The notes beneath the pieces are model-generated. The model had not been told where the DNA came from, ran no database searches, and worked only from the letters and a program-made list of their open reading frames with translations. The position numbers and the translations under genes are program-made. A stretch of 64,000 bases of DNA from Rhodopseudomonas palustris HaA2. GTDB lineage: Bacteria > Pseudomonadota > Alphaproteobacteria > Rhizobiales > Xanthobacteraceae. Each line of letters begins with the position of its first letter. Positions within the stretch are counted from its first letter, which is position 1. This document shows, in pieces, positions 25,897 through 33,810 of the stretch. Location of the stretch: positions 868,001 through 932,000 of the forward strand of contig NC_007778.1 in NCBI RefSeq assembly GCF_000013365.1, written 5' to 3'.

Positions 25897-27351
25897 ATGT
25901 CCGACATCGCCGTCGCCGAACTGCCGCCGGTGCAGGGCGACCCGCCGCCGCGGCGCGACGCCGAACCGCCGCTGCCGCCGCCCAATCCGCTGCTCGACGG
26001 CGCCATCCTGCCGACGCTGTTGCGGCTGTCCTGGCCGAATGTGGTGGCGCTGACCGCCGGCACCTGCGTGGTGGTCGCCGAGACCTCCTATATCGGCCGG
26101 CTCGGCACCGAGGCGCTGGCGGCGATGGCGCTGGTGTTTCCGTTCGTGATCCTGACCATGACGATGTCCGGCGGCGCGATGGGTGGCGGCGTCGCCTCGG
26201 CGGTGTCGCGCGCGCTCGGTTCCGGCGACAGCGACCGCGCCGCCACGCTGGCGATGCATGCGCTGCTGATCGGGCTGTGCTTCGGCCTGGTGTTCACGGT
26301 GGGGATGCTGACATTCGGCGATACAGCGCTGGCGCTGCTCGGCGGCCGCGGCAATGTGCTGGCGCAGGCGGTGAGCTACGCCCACATCTTCTTCGCCGGC
26401 GCGGTGGTGCCGTGGCTGATGAACACCTTCGCGGCGATCCTGCGCGGCACCGGCAACATGAAGCTGCCGTCGCTGATGATCCTGACGGCGGCCGGGCTGC
26501 AGATCGTGCTCGGCGGCGTGCTCGGCCTCGGCTTCGGGCCGGTCCCGCGTTTCGGCATGCCGGGCGTCGCCGCCGGCACGCTGACGGCGTTCTCGGTCGG
26601 CGCCGGGGTGATGGCCTGGTACATCTTCTCCGGCCGCGCCGGCGTGACGCCGAAATTCAAGGGGCTGCGGATCCAGCGCGCGATGTTCTTCGACATTCTC
26701 AAGGTCGGCGCGGTGGCCTGCTTCACGCCGCTGCAGTCGGTGCTGACGATCACCATCTTCACCCACATGCTGGCGCGCTTCGGCACCGAGATCCTCGCCG
26801 GCTACGGCATCGGCGCGCGGCTGGAATTCATGCTGACCTCGATCGCCTTCGCGGTCGGCATCGCCTCGGTGCCGATGATCGGCATGGCGATCGGCGCCGG
26901 CCGGGTGGCGCGCGCGCGGCGGATCGCCTGGACCGCGGCGCTGGTGTCGTTTCTCTGCGTCGGCGTGGTCGGCAGCGCGGTCGCCTTCTTCCCGCATCTG
27001 TGGGTCGATCTGTTCACCAGCGACCCGGGCGTCAAGCTCGCCGGCGAGCGCTATCTGCGGGCGGCGGGGCCGATGTACGCCTTCATCGGCCTGTCGATCT
27101 CGTTGTATTTCTCGGCGCAGGGCGCCGCGCGGGTGCTGGGGCCGGTGCTGGCGCAGACCGGGCGGCTGATCTTCGTCGTCCTCGGCGGCTGGCTGCTCAT
27201 CGCCCACAACGGCAGCGTCGGCCATTTCTTCGCGCTCGCCGCCGCCTCGATGGGCGTGCTCGGCCTCGCCACCGCGCTCGCCGTGCTGCTGACGCGCTGG
27301 TCGCCGAAGCAGGTCGCGGTGACGGACGCGGGATCACCGCCGCCGGGCTGA
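25897..27351 (+). CDS. MATE-family multidrug/Na+ antiporter
   Basis: The product is 484 aa with about 12 membrane helices after a Pro-rich cytoplasmic N-terminus. MATE landmarks include [41 protein letters not shown] at helix 1-2, [16 protein letters not shown] and the second-half repeat [19 protein letters not shown]...[20 protein letters not shown]. It exports drugs or metabolites in exchange for cations; substrate unknown. It is divergent from the sugar dehydrogenase. Confidence 0.92.
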   Translation: MSDIAVAELPPVQGDPPPRRDAEPPLPPPNPLLDGAILPTLLRLSWPNVVALTAGTCVVVAETSYIGRLGTEALAAMALVFPFVILTMTMSGGAMGGGVASAVSRALGSGDSDRAATLAMHALLIGLCFGLVFTVGMLTFGDTALALLGGRGNVLAQAVSYAHIFFAGAVVPWLMNTFAAILRGTGNMKLPSLMILTAAGLQIVLGGVLGLGFGPVPRFGMPGVAAGTLTAFSVGAGVMAWYIFSGRAGVTPKFKGLRIQRAMFFDILKVGAVACFTPLQSVLTITIFTHMLARFGTEILAGYGIGARLEFMLTSIAFAVGIASVPMIGMAIGAGRVARARRIAWTAALVSFLCVGVVGSAVAFFPHLWVDLFTSDPGVKLAGERYLRAAGPMYAFIGLSISLYFSAQGAARVLGPVLAQTGRLIFVVLGGWLLIAHNGSVGHFFALAAASMGVLGLATALAVLLTRWSPKQVAVTDAGSPPPG

Positions 27352-27358
27352 CGCGCGA

Positions 27359-27763
27359 TCAGCCGTCGCTGCGCTCCAGCGTCGTCCGCATCGCCGCGAC
27401 GCCGAGCTGCATTTGCGCGGCGATCATCGGGGCGATCGCATCCGGCAGCAGATCGACGGTCCAGTCGATCCGGCAGCGCCGATCGTCGTTCTCGGTCACC
27501 ACGAACTGGCCCTGATAATGTGCGACGCGCTCGTTCGGCGAAATCGCATAGACCAGCCGGTGGCGTGAATCGTCGCAATCGACCAGCGTTTCGCGCACGA
27601 TCGTGCCGCTCGCGAAGGTCACGATGCGGCCGTCGCCGTCGAGCCGGCAGTCGGCGACGAAGCCCGGCGCTACCCGCAGATGCACGCGGCCGAAGTCGCG
27701 GATCGCGTCCCAGACCTCGGCGACGGAGGCGGTGATGGTCAGGCTTTGGTGGATCGAGGCCAT
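27359..27763 (-). CDS. SRPBCC (START-like) family protein
   Basis: The product is 134 aa. MASIHQSLTITASVAEVWDAIRDF is the typical first strand and helix of polyketide-cyclase/START folds, followed by GRIVTFASGTIVRETLVDCDD and the long C-terminal helix AIAPMIAAQMQLGVAAMRTTLE. It should bind a hydrophobic ligand in a deep cavity; no specific function is visible. The start is the ATG at the family N-terminus. It converges on the MATE gene with a 7-base gap. Confidence 0.82.
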   Translation of the reverse strand: MASIHQSLTITASVAEVWDAIRDFGRVHLRVAPGFVADCRLDGDGRIVTFASGTIVRETLVDCDDSRHRLVYAISPNERVAHYQGQFVVTENDDRRCRIDWTVDLLPDAIAPMIAAQMQLGVAAMRTTLERSDG

Positions 27764-27801
27764 CGGAGACTCCTCTGAAAATTCACGACTATCAACCACG
27801 C

Positions 27802-27830
27802 CGTCATGGCCGGGCTCGTCCCGGCCATCC
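27802..27830. repeat. Palindromic repeat (GTCATGGCCGGGCTCGTCCC family), copy 2
   Basis: GTCATGGCCGGGCTCGTCCC followed by GGCCATCC; the GGCCGGG and CCCGGCC blocks form a hairpin. It sits between the SRPBCC and VOC genes. Confidence 0.75.
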
Positions 27831-27875
27831 ACGTCTTTCGCCCGGTGTTCGTCGGACGCAGCGGATTCCGACGGA

Positions 27876-28244
27876 CTAGCTGATCACCGCCTCGATATTG
27901 TTGCCGTCGGGATCGATCAGGAACGCGGCGAAGTAGTTGGGGCCGTAATCCGGGCGCGGGCCGGCGCCGCCATTGTCGCGGCCGCCGGCCTCGAGGCCTG
28001 CGGCATGGAAGCGACGGATCGCGTCGTGATCAGGCGCGCGCAGCGCGACATGCGCGCTGCTTTTGGCCGCGTCGCTCCGGCTCAGCCATAGCGCCGGCGC
28101 GCCGTCGGGGCCGAAACCGGCGCCGTCGCCGTCGCGCGAGCACAGCTCGTAGCCGAGCGGTCGCAGCGCCGCGGTGTAGAAGCGCACGGCGACGTCGAGA
28201 TCGCCGACTTTCAGGCCGATATGATCGTACATCGGTTGGGACAT
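27876..28244 (-). CDS. VOC/glyoxalase-family protein
   Basis: The product is 122 aa. YDHIGLKVGDLDVAVRFYTAALRPLGYEL is the first vicinal-oxygen-chelate module, and GPNYFAAFLIDPDGNNIEAVI is the second with its metal-ligand Glu. Proteins of this size form dimers with metal sites and include glyoxalases, fosfomycin-type resistance proteins and dioxygenases; the exact reaction cannot be assigned. Confidence 0.87.
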   Translation of the reverse strand: MSQPMYDHIGLKVGDLDVAVRFYTAALRPLGYELCSRDGDGAGFGPDGAPALWLSRSDAAKSSAHVALRAPDHDAIRRFHAAGLEAGGRDNGGAGPRPDYGPNYFAAFLIDPDGNNIEAVIS

Positions 28245-28294
28245 GGATGCTCTCCTGGGCGGGCGCGACCGGCGCGCGACGGAGAGGATCCTAT

Positions 28295-29137
28295 TCAGAC
28301 GGCTCCCAACCGTTCTTGGACAAAATTGCGGTCCTGCCGCGACGCCTTGCGGAACGCCCGCGGCGACAGGCCCGCGGCGCGGCGGAACGAGCGGATGAAA
28401 TTCGACAGATCGGCGAAGCCGACCTCATAGGCGATATCGGTGATCGGGCCGTCATCGGCCGCCAGCAATCGCGCGGCGCGGCGCAGCCGCGAACGCACCA
28501 GGTATTGGTGCGGCGTGACGCCGAGTACGGCCGAGAACAGCCGCAGGAAATGAAACGGGCTGAGGCCGGCCCGGGCGGCGGCGGCTTCGAGGTCGATCGC
28601 CTCCGTGCATTGCGCCTCGATCCACAGCGCGGTCTCGACCACGCGGCGGCGGTCGCGTGCCCGCAGCGGCGGCGGCTGATACGCGCGGCCGCCGCCGATC
28701 GTCGCGAACCGCTGCGCCAGCACCTGGCCGATCTCGTCGAGGCCGAGATCGTTGCGGCCCTCGGCGGCGGCCTGCGCCTGCTCGCCGAGCACCATCAGCT
28801 CGGCCCGCGGTGGCACGGCGCCGCTCCTCCACAACGTGTCGTCATCGCCGAGCGTCGCGGCGAGCTCCGGCGTCAGGGCGAAGGACAGGCATTCGTCGCC
28901 GCAGGCGTGGTGCTCATGGCTGCAGACGTAGTCGTCGCCGGGGCGGCCGATCATGACGGCGCCTGCGACCAGCTCGTAGGTCCTGCCGCGGGTGGTGCAG
29001 CCGAAACTGCCGCGGCGCACGTAGGAGATCGAATGCGCGACGTGGCATTCGGCGAACGGGACGTCGTCCGGTCCGGCGCTGCAGCGGAAATCCGAGACGG
29101 TGATCGTGCCTCGATGCAGGACTGTGCTGGCGGTCAT
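28295..29137 (-). CDS. AraC-family transcriptional regulator
   Basis: The product is 280 aa. The N-terminal half resembles a cupin sensor ([32 protein letters not shown]). The C-terminal 100 residues are the AraC double helix-turn-helix: [43 protein letters not shown], then [32 protein letters not shown]. It may control itself or the VOC and SRPBCC genes downstream on the same strand. Confidence 0.92.
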   Translation of the reverse strand: MTASTVLHRGTITVSDFRCSAGPDDVPFAECHVAHSISYVRRGSFGCTTRGRTYELVAGAVMIGRPGDDYVCSHEHHACGDECLSFALTPELAATLGDDDTLWRSGAVPPRAELMVLGEQAQAAAEGRNDLGLDEIGQVLAQRFATIGGGRAYQPPPLRARDRRRVVETALWIEAQCTEAIDLEAAAARAGLSPFHFLRLFSAVLGVTPHQYLVRSRLRRAARLLAADDGPITDIAYEVGFADLSNFIRSFRRAAGLSPRAFRKASRQDRNFVQERLGAV

Positions 29138-29250
29138 GGGGGGAGGCTAGGGCAATTCCGGTCGTGATCAAACCACAACGACGAAGCCGCGAGCCCGACA
29201 GCATTGTCGAGCGAAGTGGATACCGGTTCGCGCGAAGAAAACGCGTCAAA

Positions 29251-29300
29251 TCGAGAATCCGGAGCTCCGGTTCTGATTCATCGAACCGGACAAGCTCTAG
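29251..29300 (+). repeat. Dispersed element shared with 14957-15016
   Basis: GAATCCGGAGCTCCG, TTCTGATT, GAACCGGA and GCTCTAG occur in the same order as on the minus strand at 14957-15016. Its end overlaps the ogt stop codon. The preceding AGTGGATACCGGTTCG block (about 29216-29231) resembles widespread Rhizobiales intergenic elements. Confidence 0.5.
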
Positions 29301-29875
29301 CGATCCGCCTGGCGCGGCGTGGCGGTGAGCAGCACGTCGAACAGGCTCGGGCCGCGGGTCGCCAGCGCGCCCTCGATCGCCAGCAGGCGCCGCCGGGTGA
29401 TGGCGCCGCCATTGGCGCTGCTGCCGCTGGTGTCGCCGGCGACCGGCAGCGCGCGATGGCACGGCACGATCACGGCGAACGGATTGCTGCGGATCGCATG
29501 GCCGACCGCATGCAATGCGCCCGGCGAGCCGGCCCGCTTGGCGATCTCCGCATAGGTCGCGGTCTCGCCACGCGGGATGTCGCGGAGGATGTCGTAGACC
29601 CGGCAGTCGAACGCCGGCAGGCCGCCGAGGTCGAGCCGGACGTCGGAAAAATCCCAATGCGCGCCGCGCAAGATCGCCGCGACGCCTTCGATCGCGCTGT
29701 CGATTCCGACCGTCGGCCGGGCCTCGCGGGCATCGGGACATTGCTTCAGCAGCCGGCGGCGGGTGTCGATCTCGCGGCTTTCGGCGAGCTGGACGACGAG
29801 CACTCCGTCGAGCCCCCATGCGATGCCGCATCGGCCCATCATCGTGTCGAAGATCGTGTACGCAACCTCCACCAT
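29297..29875 (-). CDS. ogt: Methylated-DNA-protein cysteine methyltransferase
   Basis: The product is 192 aa. The active-site motif IVPCHRALP contains the acceptor cysteine. The preceding DNA-binding helix and Asn hinge are seen in GETATYAEIAKRAGSPGALHAVGHAIRSNPFAV. It removes the alkyl group from O6-alkylguanine in a suicide reaction. The TATAEIA-like loop and length fit the Ogt/MGMT branch without an Ada domain. Confidence 0.93.
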   Translation of the reverse strand: MVEVAYTIFDTMMGRCGIAWGLDGVLVVQLAESREIDTRRRLLKQCPDAREARPTVGIDSAIEGVAAILRGAHWDFSDVRLDLGGLPAFDCRVYDILRDIPRGETATYAEIAKRAGSPGALHAVGHAIRSNPFAVIVPCHRALPVAGDTSGSSANGGAITRRRLLAIEGALATRGPSLFDVLLTATPRQADR

Positions 29876-30096
29876 GGGTTGGACTATACCAGCGCCGTGG
29901 AACCGCGCATCCGGAATCTTTACAAATTGTTAACGCTGTTGCTGGGGCGACATGTCGACCGGCCGACATGCCGCGGCGCGGCTGCAGCGGTCGGCTTCCC
30001 GTCGGCGTCCCGGCTGGGCTCTCGACGGCCCCCCTTGGCGGAAGCCGCGGTCTCGGTTAGACCAAGGCGTCGGCCGCGCCTGTCGCGGCCCGGCGC

Positions 30097-30170
30097 GCGG
30101 GCGTAGTTCAATGGTAGAACGGCAGCTTCCCAAGCTGCATACGAGGGTTCGATTCCCTTCGCCCGCTCCA
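30097..30170 (+). tRNA. tRNA-Gly(CCC)
   Basis: It is 74 nt including an encoded CCA. The acceptor GCGGGCG pairs with CGCCCGC. The D-arm contains AGTTCAATGGTAGAAC. The anticodon stem GCAGC/GCTGC encloses the loop TTCCCAA, giving anticodon CCC. The T-arm is GAGGGTTCGATTCCCTT. The anticodon reads GGG codons. Confidence 0.97.
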
Positions 30171-30197
30171 ACGCTCCCGGGCGCGCCCGTCGCGCGC

Positions 30198-31520
30198 TCA
30201 GCGCTGGCGGAAGGCGCGGGCGAGCTGATCCTCGAGCGGTTTCCTCAGATAGGCCAACGCGGTCCGCACGCCGTTCTGGATGTAGGCCTCGACCGGCATG
30301 CCGGGCACCAGGACCTTGCCTTCGAGCCGCGCCAGCTCGCGCTCGGCGAGATTGATCCGGACCACATAATAGGCGGCGCCCGATTGCTGATCCTTGGTGA
30401 GGTCGGCGGCGATGCGGGTCAGCGTGCCGTCGAGTTCGGGCGTGACCGCGGTGTCGAACGCGGTGAAGCGCAGCTTGGCCGGCTGGCCGGGCTTCAGCCG
30501 GTCGATCATCTGCGGCTCGACCCGCGCCTCGATCACCAACGAATCCTTGGGCACGATCAGCATCAATTGTTCGCCGGGCGAGATGACGCCGCCGACGGTG
30601 TGCACCGCCTTCTGATGGATCAGGCCGTCCTGCGGCGCGCGGAGGACGACGCGCGTGAGCTGGTCCTGCGCGGCGATCCGGCGTTCCGCCAGATCGGCGA
30701 TCTTGATCTCGACCTCGCGCAGGTCGGTCGCGACCTCGCGGCGCTGATCCTGCGTGAGCTGGATGATCTGCAGCTCGGTCTCGGTGATACGCCCCTTCGC
30801 CCGTGCGGTGTCGGCGATCAGCTGGCCTTCCTCGCCGGTGAGGCGGGCGGCTTCGCGCTCCAGCGCGGTCAGGCGGGCATAGGGGATCAGGTTCTTGTCG
30901 AACAACTGCCGGACGCCTTCGAGCTCGCGCTGGATCAGACGGATCTGTTCGCGCTTCGAATCGATCTGCGCGGCCAGTCCGCGGATTTCCTCGCCGATCT
31001 GGGATTTGCGTTCGCCCAATTGCGATTGCTGGCCGGTGATCGCTTCGCGCCGCCGCAGCAGCAGCGCGGTCTCGCCCTCGATGATCTGCGCGATCGCCGG
31101 CTCGTCGGTGCGGCCGGTCAGTTCGACCGGCACCGGCATGGCGTCGCGCCCGTTCTGCTCGGCCTGCAGCCGGGCCCGCCTTGTCCAGAACTGGTTGAGC
31201 TGATTCTCGATCAGCGCCAGATTGGCGCGCGGCAGGGTTTCGTCGAGCCGGAGCAGTTCGTCGCCGGCGTGAACGTAGTCGCCGTCGTTGACGGAGATGC
31301 CGGCGACCACGCCGCCGGTCGGGTGCTGGATGCGGCGGACATTGCTGTCGACCACCACCTGCGCCGGCGCGATCACCGCGCTGGCGATCGGCGCCGTCAC
31401 GGCCCAGACGCCAGCCGTCGAGATCACGATCGCGAGCGCTGCCACGCCGATGATCACGGCGTTTCGGACATCGCGGAACGGCGCGCTGCGGCGGTCTTCT
31501 GTCACGGCGGGTTGGGTCAT
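30198..31520 (-). CDS. Type I secretion membrane-fusion (HlyD/PrtE-type) protein
   Basis: The product is 440 aa. A single membrane helix (AVIIGVAALAIVISTAGVWAV, about 25-47) is followed by the lipoyl-like half NVRRIQHPTGGVVAGISVNDGDYVHAGDELLRLDE, a long coiled coil (about 100-275) and the second lipoyl and barrel part (RVVLRAPQDGLIHQKAVHTVGGVISPGEQLMLIVP), ending near the HlyD-family signature with GMPVEAYIQNGVRTALAYLRKPLEDQL. It should connect the ABC exporter at 31531-33312 to an outer-membrane channel. Its start lies 10 bases after that gene's stop, so they form an operon. No TolC homologue is in the window. Confidence 0.93.
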   Translation of the reverse strand: MTQPAVTEDRRSAPFRDVRNAVIIGVAALAIVISTAGVWAVTAPIASAVIAPAQVVVDSNVRRIQHPTGGVVAGISVNDGDYVHAGDELLRLDETLPRANLALIENQLNQFWTRRARLQAEQNGRDAMPVPVELTGRTDEPAIAQIIEGETALLLRRREAITGQQSQLGERKSQIGEEIRGLAAQIDSKREQIRLIQRELEGVRQLFDKNLIPYARLTALEREAARLTGEEGQLIADTARAKGRITETELQIIQLTQDQRREVATDLREVEIKIADLAERRIAAQDQLTRVVLRAPQDGLIHQKAVHTVGGVISPGEQLMLIVPKDSLVIEARVEPQMIDRLKPGQPAKLRFTAFDTAVTPELDGTLTRIAADLTKDQQSGAAYYVVRINLAERELARLEGKVLVPGMPVEAYIQNGVRTALAYLRKPLEDQLARAFRQR

Positions 31521-31530
31521 GTCGTGCCCC

Positions 31531-33312
31531 TCAGCTGACGGCGGCGGTCGGCGGGCGCGATTCCGGCACCGCCTGCAAGGCGACAGTGCCGGGCGCGTTG
31601 TATTGGCCGGCCAGGGATTTGCGGAGCACCTCGTCCTTCGGGCCGAACGCCTGCACCTGTCCGTTGGCGAGGGTCAGCACCAGATCGACCGCGGCGAGCG
31701 CCGATGGGCGATGGGCGATGATGATGGCGATGCCGCCGCGCGCGCGGACCCGGCGGATCGCGTCGGTCAGCGCCGCATCGCCTTCGGCGTCGAGGCTGGC
31801 GTTGGGCTCGTCGAGAACCACCATGAACGGGTCGCCGTACAGTGCGCGCGCCAGCGCGATCCGCTGCCGCTGGCCGCCGGACAAGGTGGCGCCGGCCTCG
31901 CCGATGCGCATCTCGAAGCCCTTCGGCAGTTTCAGGATCAGCTCATAGGCGCCGGCCGCCTTCGCGGCGGCGATCACCGCCGCTTCGTCGATGTCGGGAT
32001 CGAACCGGGCGATGTTCTCGGCCACCGTGCCGTCGAACAGTTCGACGTCCTGCGGCAGATAGCCGATCATGCCGCCGCGGACCTCCGCCGGCCATTGATC
32101 CAGCGTCGCGCCGTCCAGCCGGATCTCGCCGCGCGCCGCCGGCCACAGCCCGACCAGCGCGCGTGCCAGGGTCGATTTGCCGGCCGCCGAGGGCCCGATG
32201 ATGCCGACCGCCTGACCGGACTCGATCTTGAAGGTCGCGTTCTGCACGATGGCCGTCGTGGTGCCCGGGGCGGCGACGTACACCTGGTCGACCGAAAGCT
32301 GCTGCACCGCGCGCTCCGGCGCGACCGCGGAGGCTTGCGCCGGCGCAGACGTCAGGGCGCTGCGCAGCCGCTGCCAGGATTGCCGCGCGCCGAGAAACGG
32401 ACGCCAGATCGAGATCGCCAATTCGACCGGGGCGAGTGCGCGGCTGCCCAGGATGGATGCCGCGATCATCACGCCGCTGCTGGCCTCGCCTTCGATCACC
32501 AGATAAGCGCCGAGCCCGAGCAGGGCGGATTGCAGCATGAAGCGCAGGCTCTTCGACAGCGATCCGAGCGCGCCGGCAATGTCGGCATTGCGCTGCTGCG
32601 CATCGAGATGGTCGTCGTTGGCGCTGCCGATCCGCGCGATCAGCCGCTGCTCCATGCCGAGCGCGGCGACGACCTCGGCGTTGCGACGCCCGGCCTCGAG
32701 CTGGACGCTGCGCGCCGCGCCGCTGCGTGAGGCGTCGCGCGTCGGCGCCCGGGTGAGGAATTCGGTGGCGAGCGCTATGCCGAACAGCAGCACGGCACCC
32801 ACCACCAGGGTCCAGCCGAGATAGGGATGCAGCAGGAAGCAGGCCGCGAGATACAGCGGCATCCACGGCAGGTCGAACAGCGTGGTCGGGCCCAGCCCGG
32901 ACAGGAAGGATCGCACCTGATCGAGATCGTGCGACAATTGCAGGCCGCGGTTGGCGCCGCCGCCGCGCAGCGGCGAGCGCAGGATGTGGCTGACGACCGG
33001 CTCCCACAAGGCGGCGTGCAGCGCCGCGCCGATCCGGGTCAGAATGCGCTGGCGCAAGAAATCGAACAGGCCCTGCAGCGCGTAGCAGGCCGCGACCGCG
33101 ATCGACAGCGCCACCAGGGTCGGAATGCTGCGTGACGGAATGACCCGGTCGTACACCTGCAGCATGTAGACCGGCCCGGCCAGCATCAGCAGGTTGATCA
33201 CGGCGGAGAACAGCCCGGTCGCGAGAAACGCGTTGCGGCAGGACGCGATCGCCGCGGTCGGCAGATCGCGCGGCGCTTGTTCGGATGAAGTCGGTACGCT
33301 CATGCTGTCCAT
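31531..33312 (-). CDS. Type I secretion ABC transporter (PrtD/HlyB-type)
   Basis: The product is about 593 aa, without the C39-like N-terminal domain. The membrane domain (about 30-320) starts LFSAVINLLMLAGPVYMLQVYDRVIPSRS, a signature of PrtD exporters for RTX proteins. The ATPase domain has Walker A GPSAAGKST, LPQDVELFDGTVAENIARF, signature LSGGQRQR, Walker B MVVLDEPNASLD and switch region IIIAHRPSAL. It energises one-step export of C-terminal-signal proteins, here most likely the three RTX proteins divergently encoded. Starts at 33342, 33312 and 33303 are possible. A candidate Pho box lies 61 bases upstream. Confidence 0.95.
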   Translation of the reverse strand: MDSMSVPTSSEQAPRDLPTAAIASCRNAFLATGLFSAVINLLMLAGPVYMLQVYDRVIPSRSIPTLVALSIAVAACYALQGLFDFLRQRILTRIGAALHAALWEPVVSHILRSPLRGGGANRGLQLSHDLDQVRSFLSGLGPTTLFDLPWMPLYLAACFLLHPYLGWTLVVGAVLLFGIALATEFLTRAPTRDASRSGAARSVQLEAGRRNAEVVAALGMEQRLIARIGSANDDHLDAQQRNADIAGALGSLSKSLRFMLQSALLGLGAYLVIEGEASSGVMIAASILGSRALAPVELAISIWRPFLGARQSWQRLRSALTSAPAQASAVAPERAVQQLSVDQVYVAAPGTTTAIVQNATFKIESGQAVGIIGPSAAGKSTLARALVGLWPAARGEIRLDGATLDQWPAEVRGGMIGYLPQDVELFDGTVAENIARFDPDIDEAAVIAAAKAAGAYELILKLPKGFEMRIGEAGATLSGGQRQRIALARALYGDPFMVVLDEPNASLDAEGDAALTDAIRRVRARGGIAIIIAHRPSALAAVDLVLTLANGQVQAFGPKDEVLRKSLAGQYNAPGTVALQAVPESRPPTAAVS

Positions 33313-33372
33313 TCGAAGTCGCGGCGGCGGCGATGATCGCAACCGTGCGCGACGCTTCGTTATCGGCGTTGA

Positions 33373-33390
33373 ACGTCAGTCACATGACAC
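33373..33390 (-). promoter_or_regulatory. Candidate Pho box facing the type I exporter
   Basis: On the minus strand GTGTCAT-GTGA-CTGACGT keeps the 7-4-7 spacing of a Pho box. The first half matches CTGTCAT at 6 of 7 bases, the second at 5 of 7. The site is 61 bases upstream of the ABC transporter start. Confidence 0.45.
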
Positions 33391-33670
33391 CTTGCTGACG
33401 GCGCGAGAGACTCCCGCGCCGCCGGGGGCGGGCGGCATCTGCGACCGAATGACGCGATGACGTGGGTGCCGCCGATCTGACGGCCGCGGCCACGATGCTC
33501 CTGCGCGGGCGCGCGCCCGAGGCGGCGAGAGCGCAGCATCCCAATGGTAATCAAGGACATCATCGTCGACAGCGCCGCCCGCGTAGTCCGCGATCGCGCG
33601 TGCCCGGCACGTATCACCGCGCCGACCGGAATGCGTCGCGGCATCGACAATTCACCATCGCGTTAGCAGT

Positions 33671-33688
33671 CAGTCACGGGCCTGTCAG
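33671..33688 (+). promoter_or_regulatory. Candidate Pho box facing the RTX nuclease/nucleotidase gene
   Basis: CAGTCAC-GGGC-CTGTCAG has 7-4-7 spacing; half-sites match CTGTCAT at 5 and 6 of 7 bases. It lies 123 bases before the start at 33811. The encoded protein is a phosphate-releasing enzyme, which fits PhoB control. Confidence 0.45.
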
Positions 33689-33810
33689 ACTTCGTGCCCT
33701 AGAAACGCGCATTAACATTTCGTTAACCAAGGGCTGCTCGGACCGGTGTTCACGATCATCGTGACACGACGACGTTCGACGCCCATCCCTGATCAGTGGA
33801 GTGGAAATCG

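Larger units (their letters stand above)
33313..33810. other. Divergent promoter region between the exporter operon and the RTX genes
   Basis: There are 498 bases without a convincing gene. It contains two Pho-box-like sites, one facing each way (listed separately), and an A/T-richer patch ATTAACATTTCGTTAACC (33711-33728) about 80-100 bases before the RTX start. Confidence 0.6.

Noticed and set aside
30097..33312. tRNA-Gly next to the secretion island as a possible integration site
   Set aside because: No integrase, no repeat of the tRNA 3' end at the far side of the RTX genes, and no phage genes were seen.
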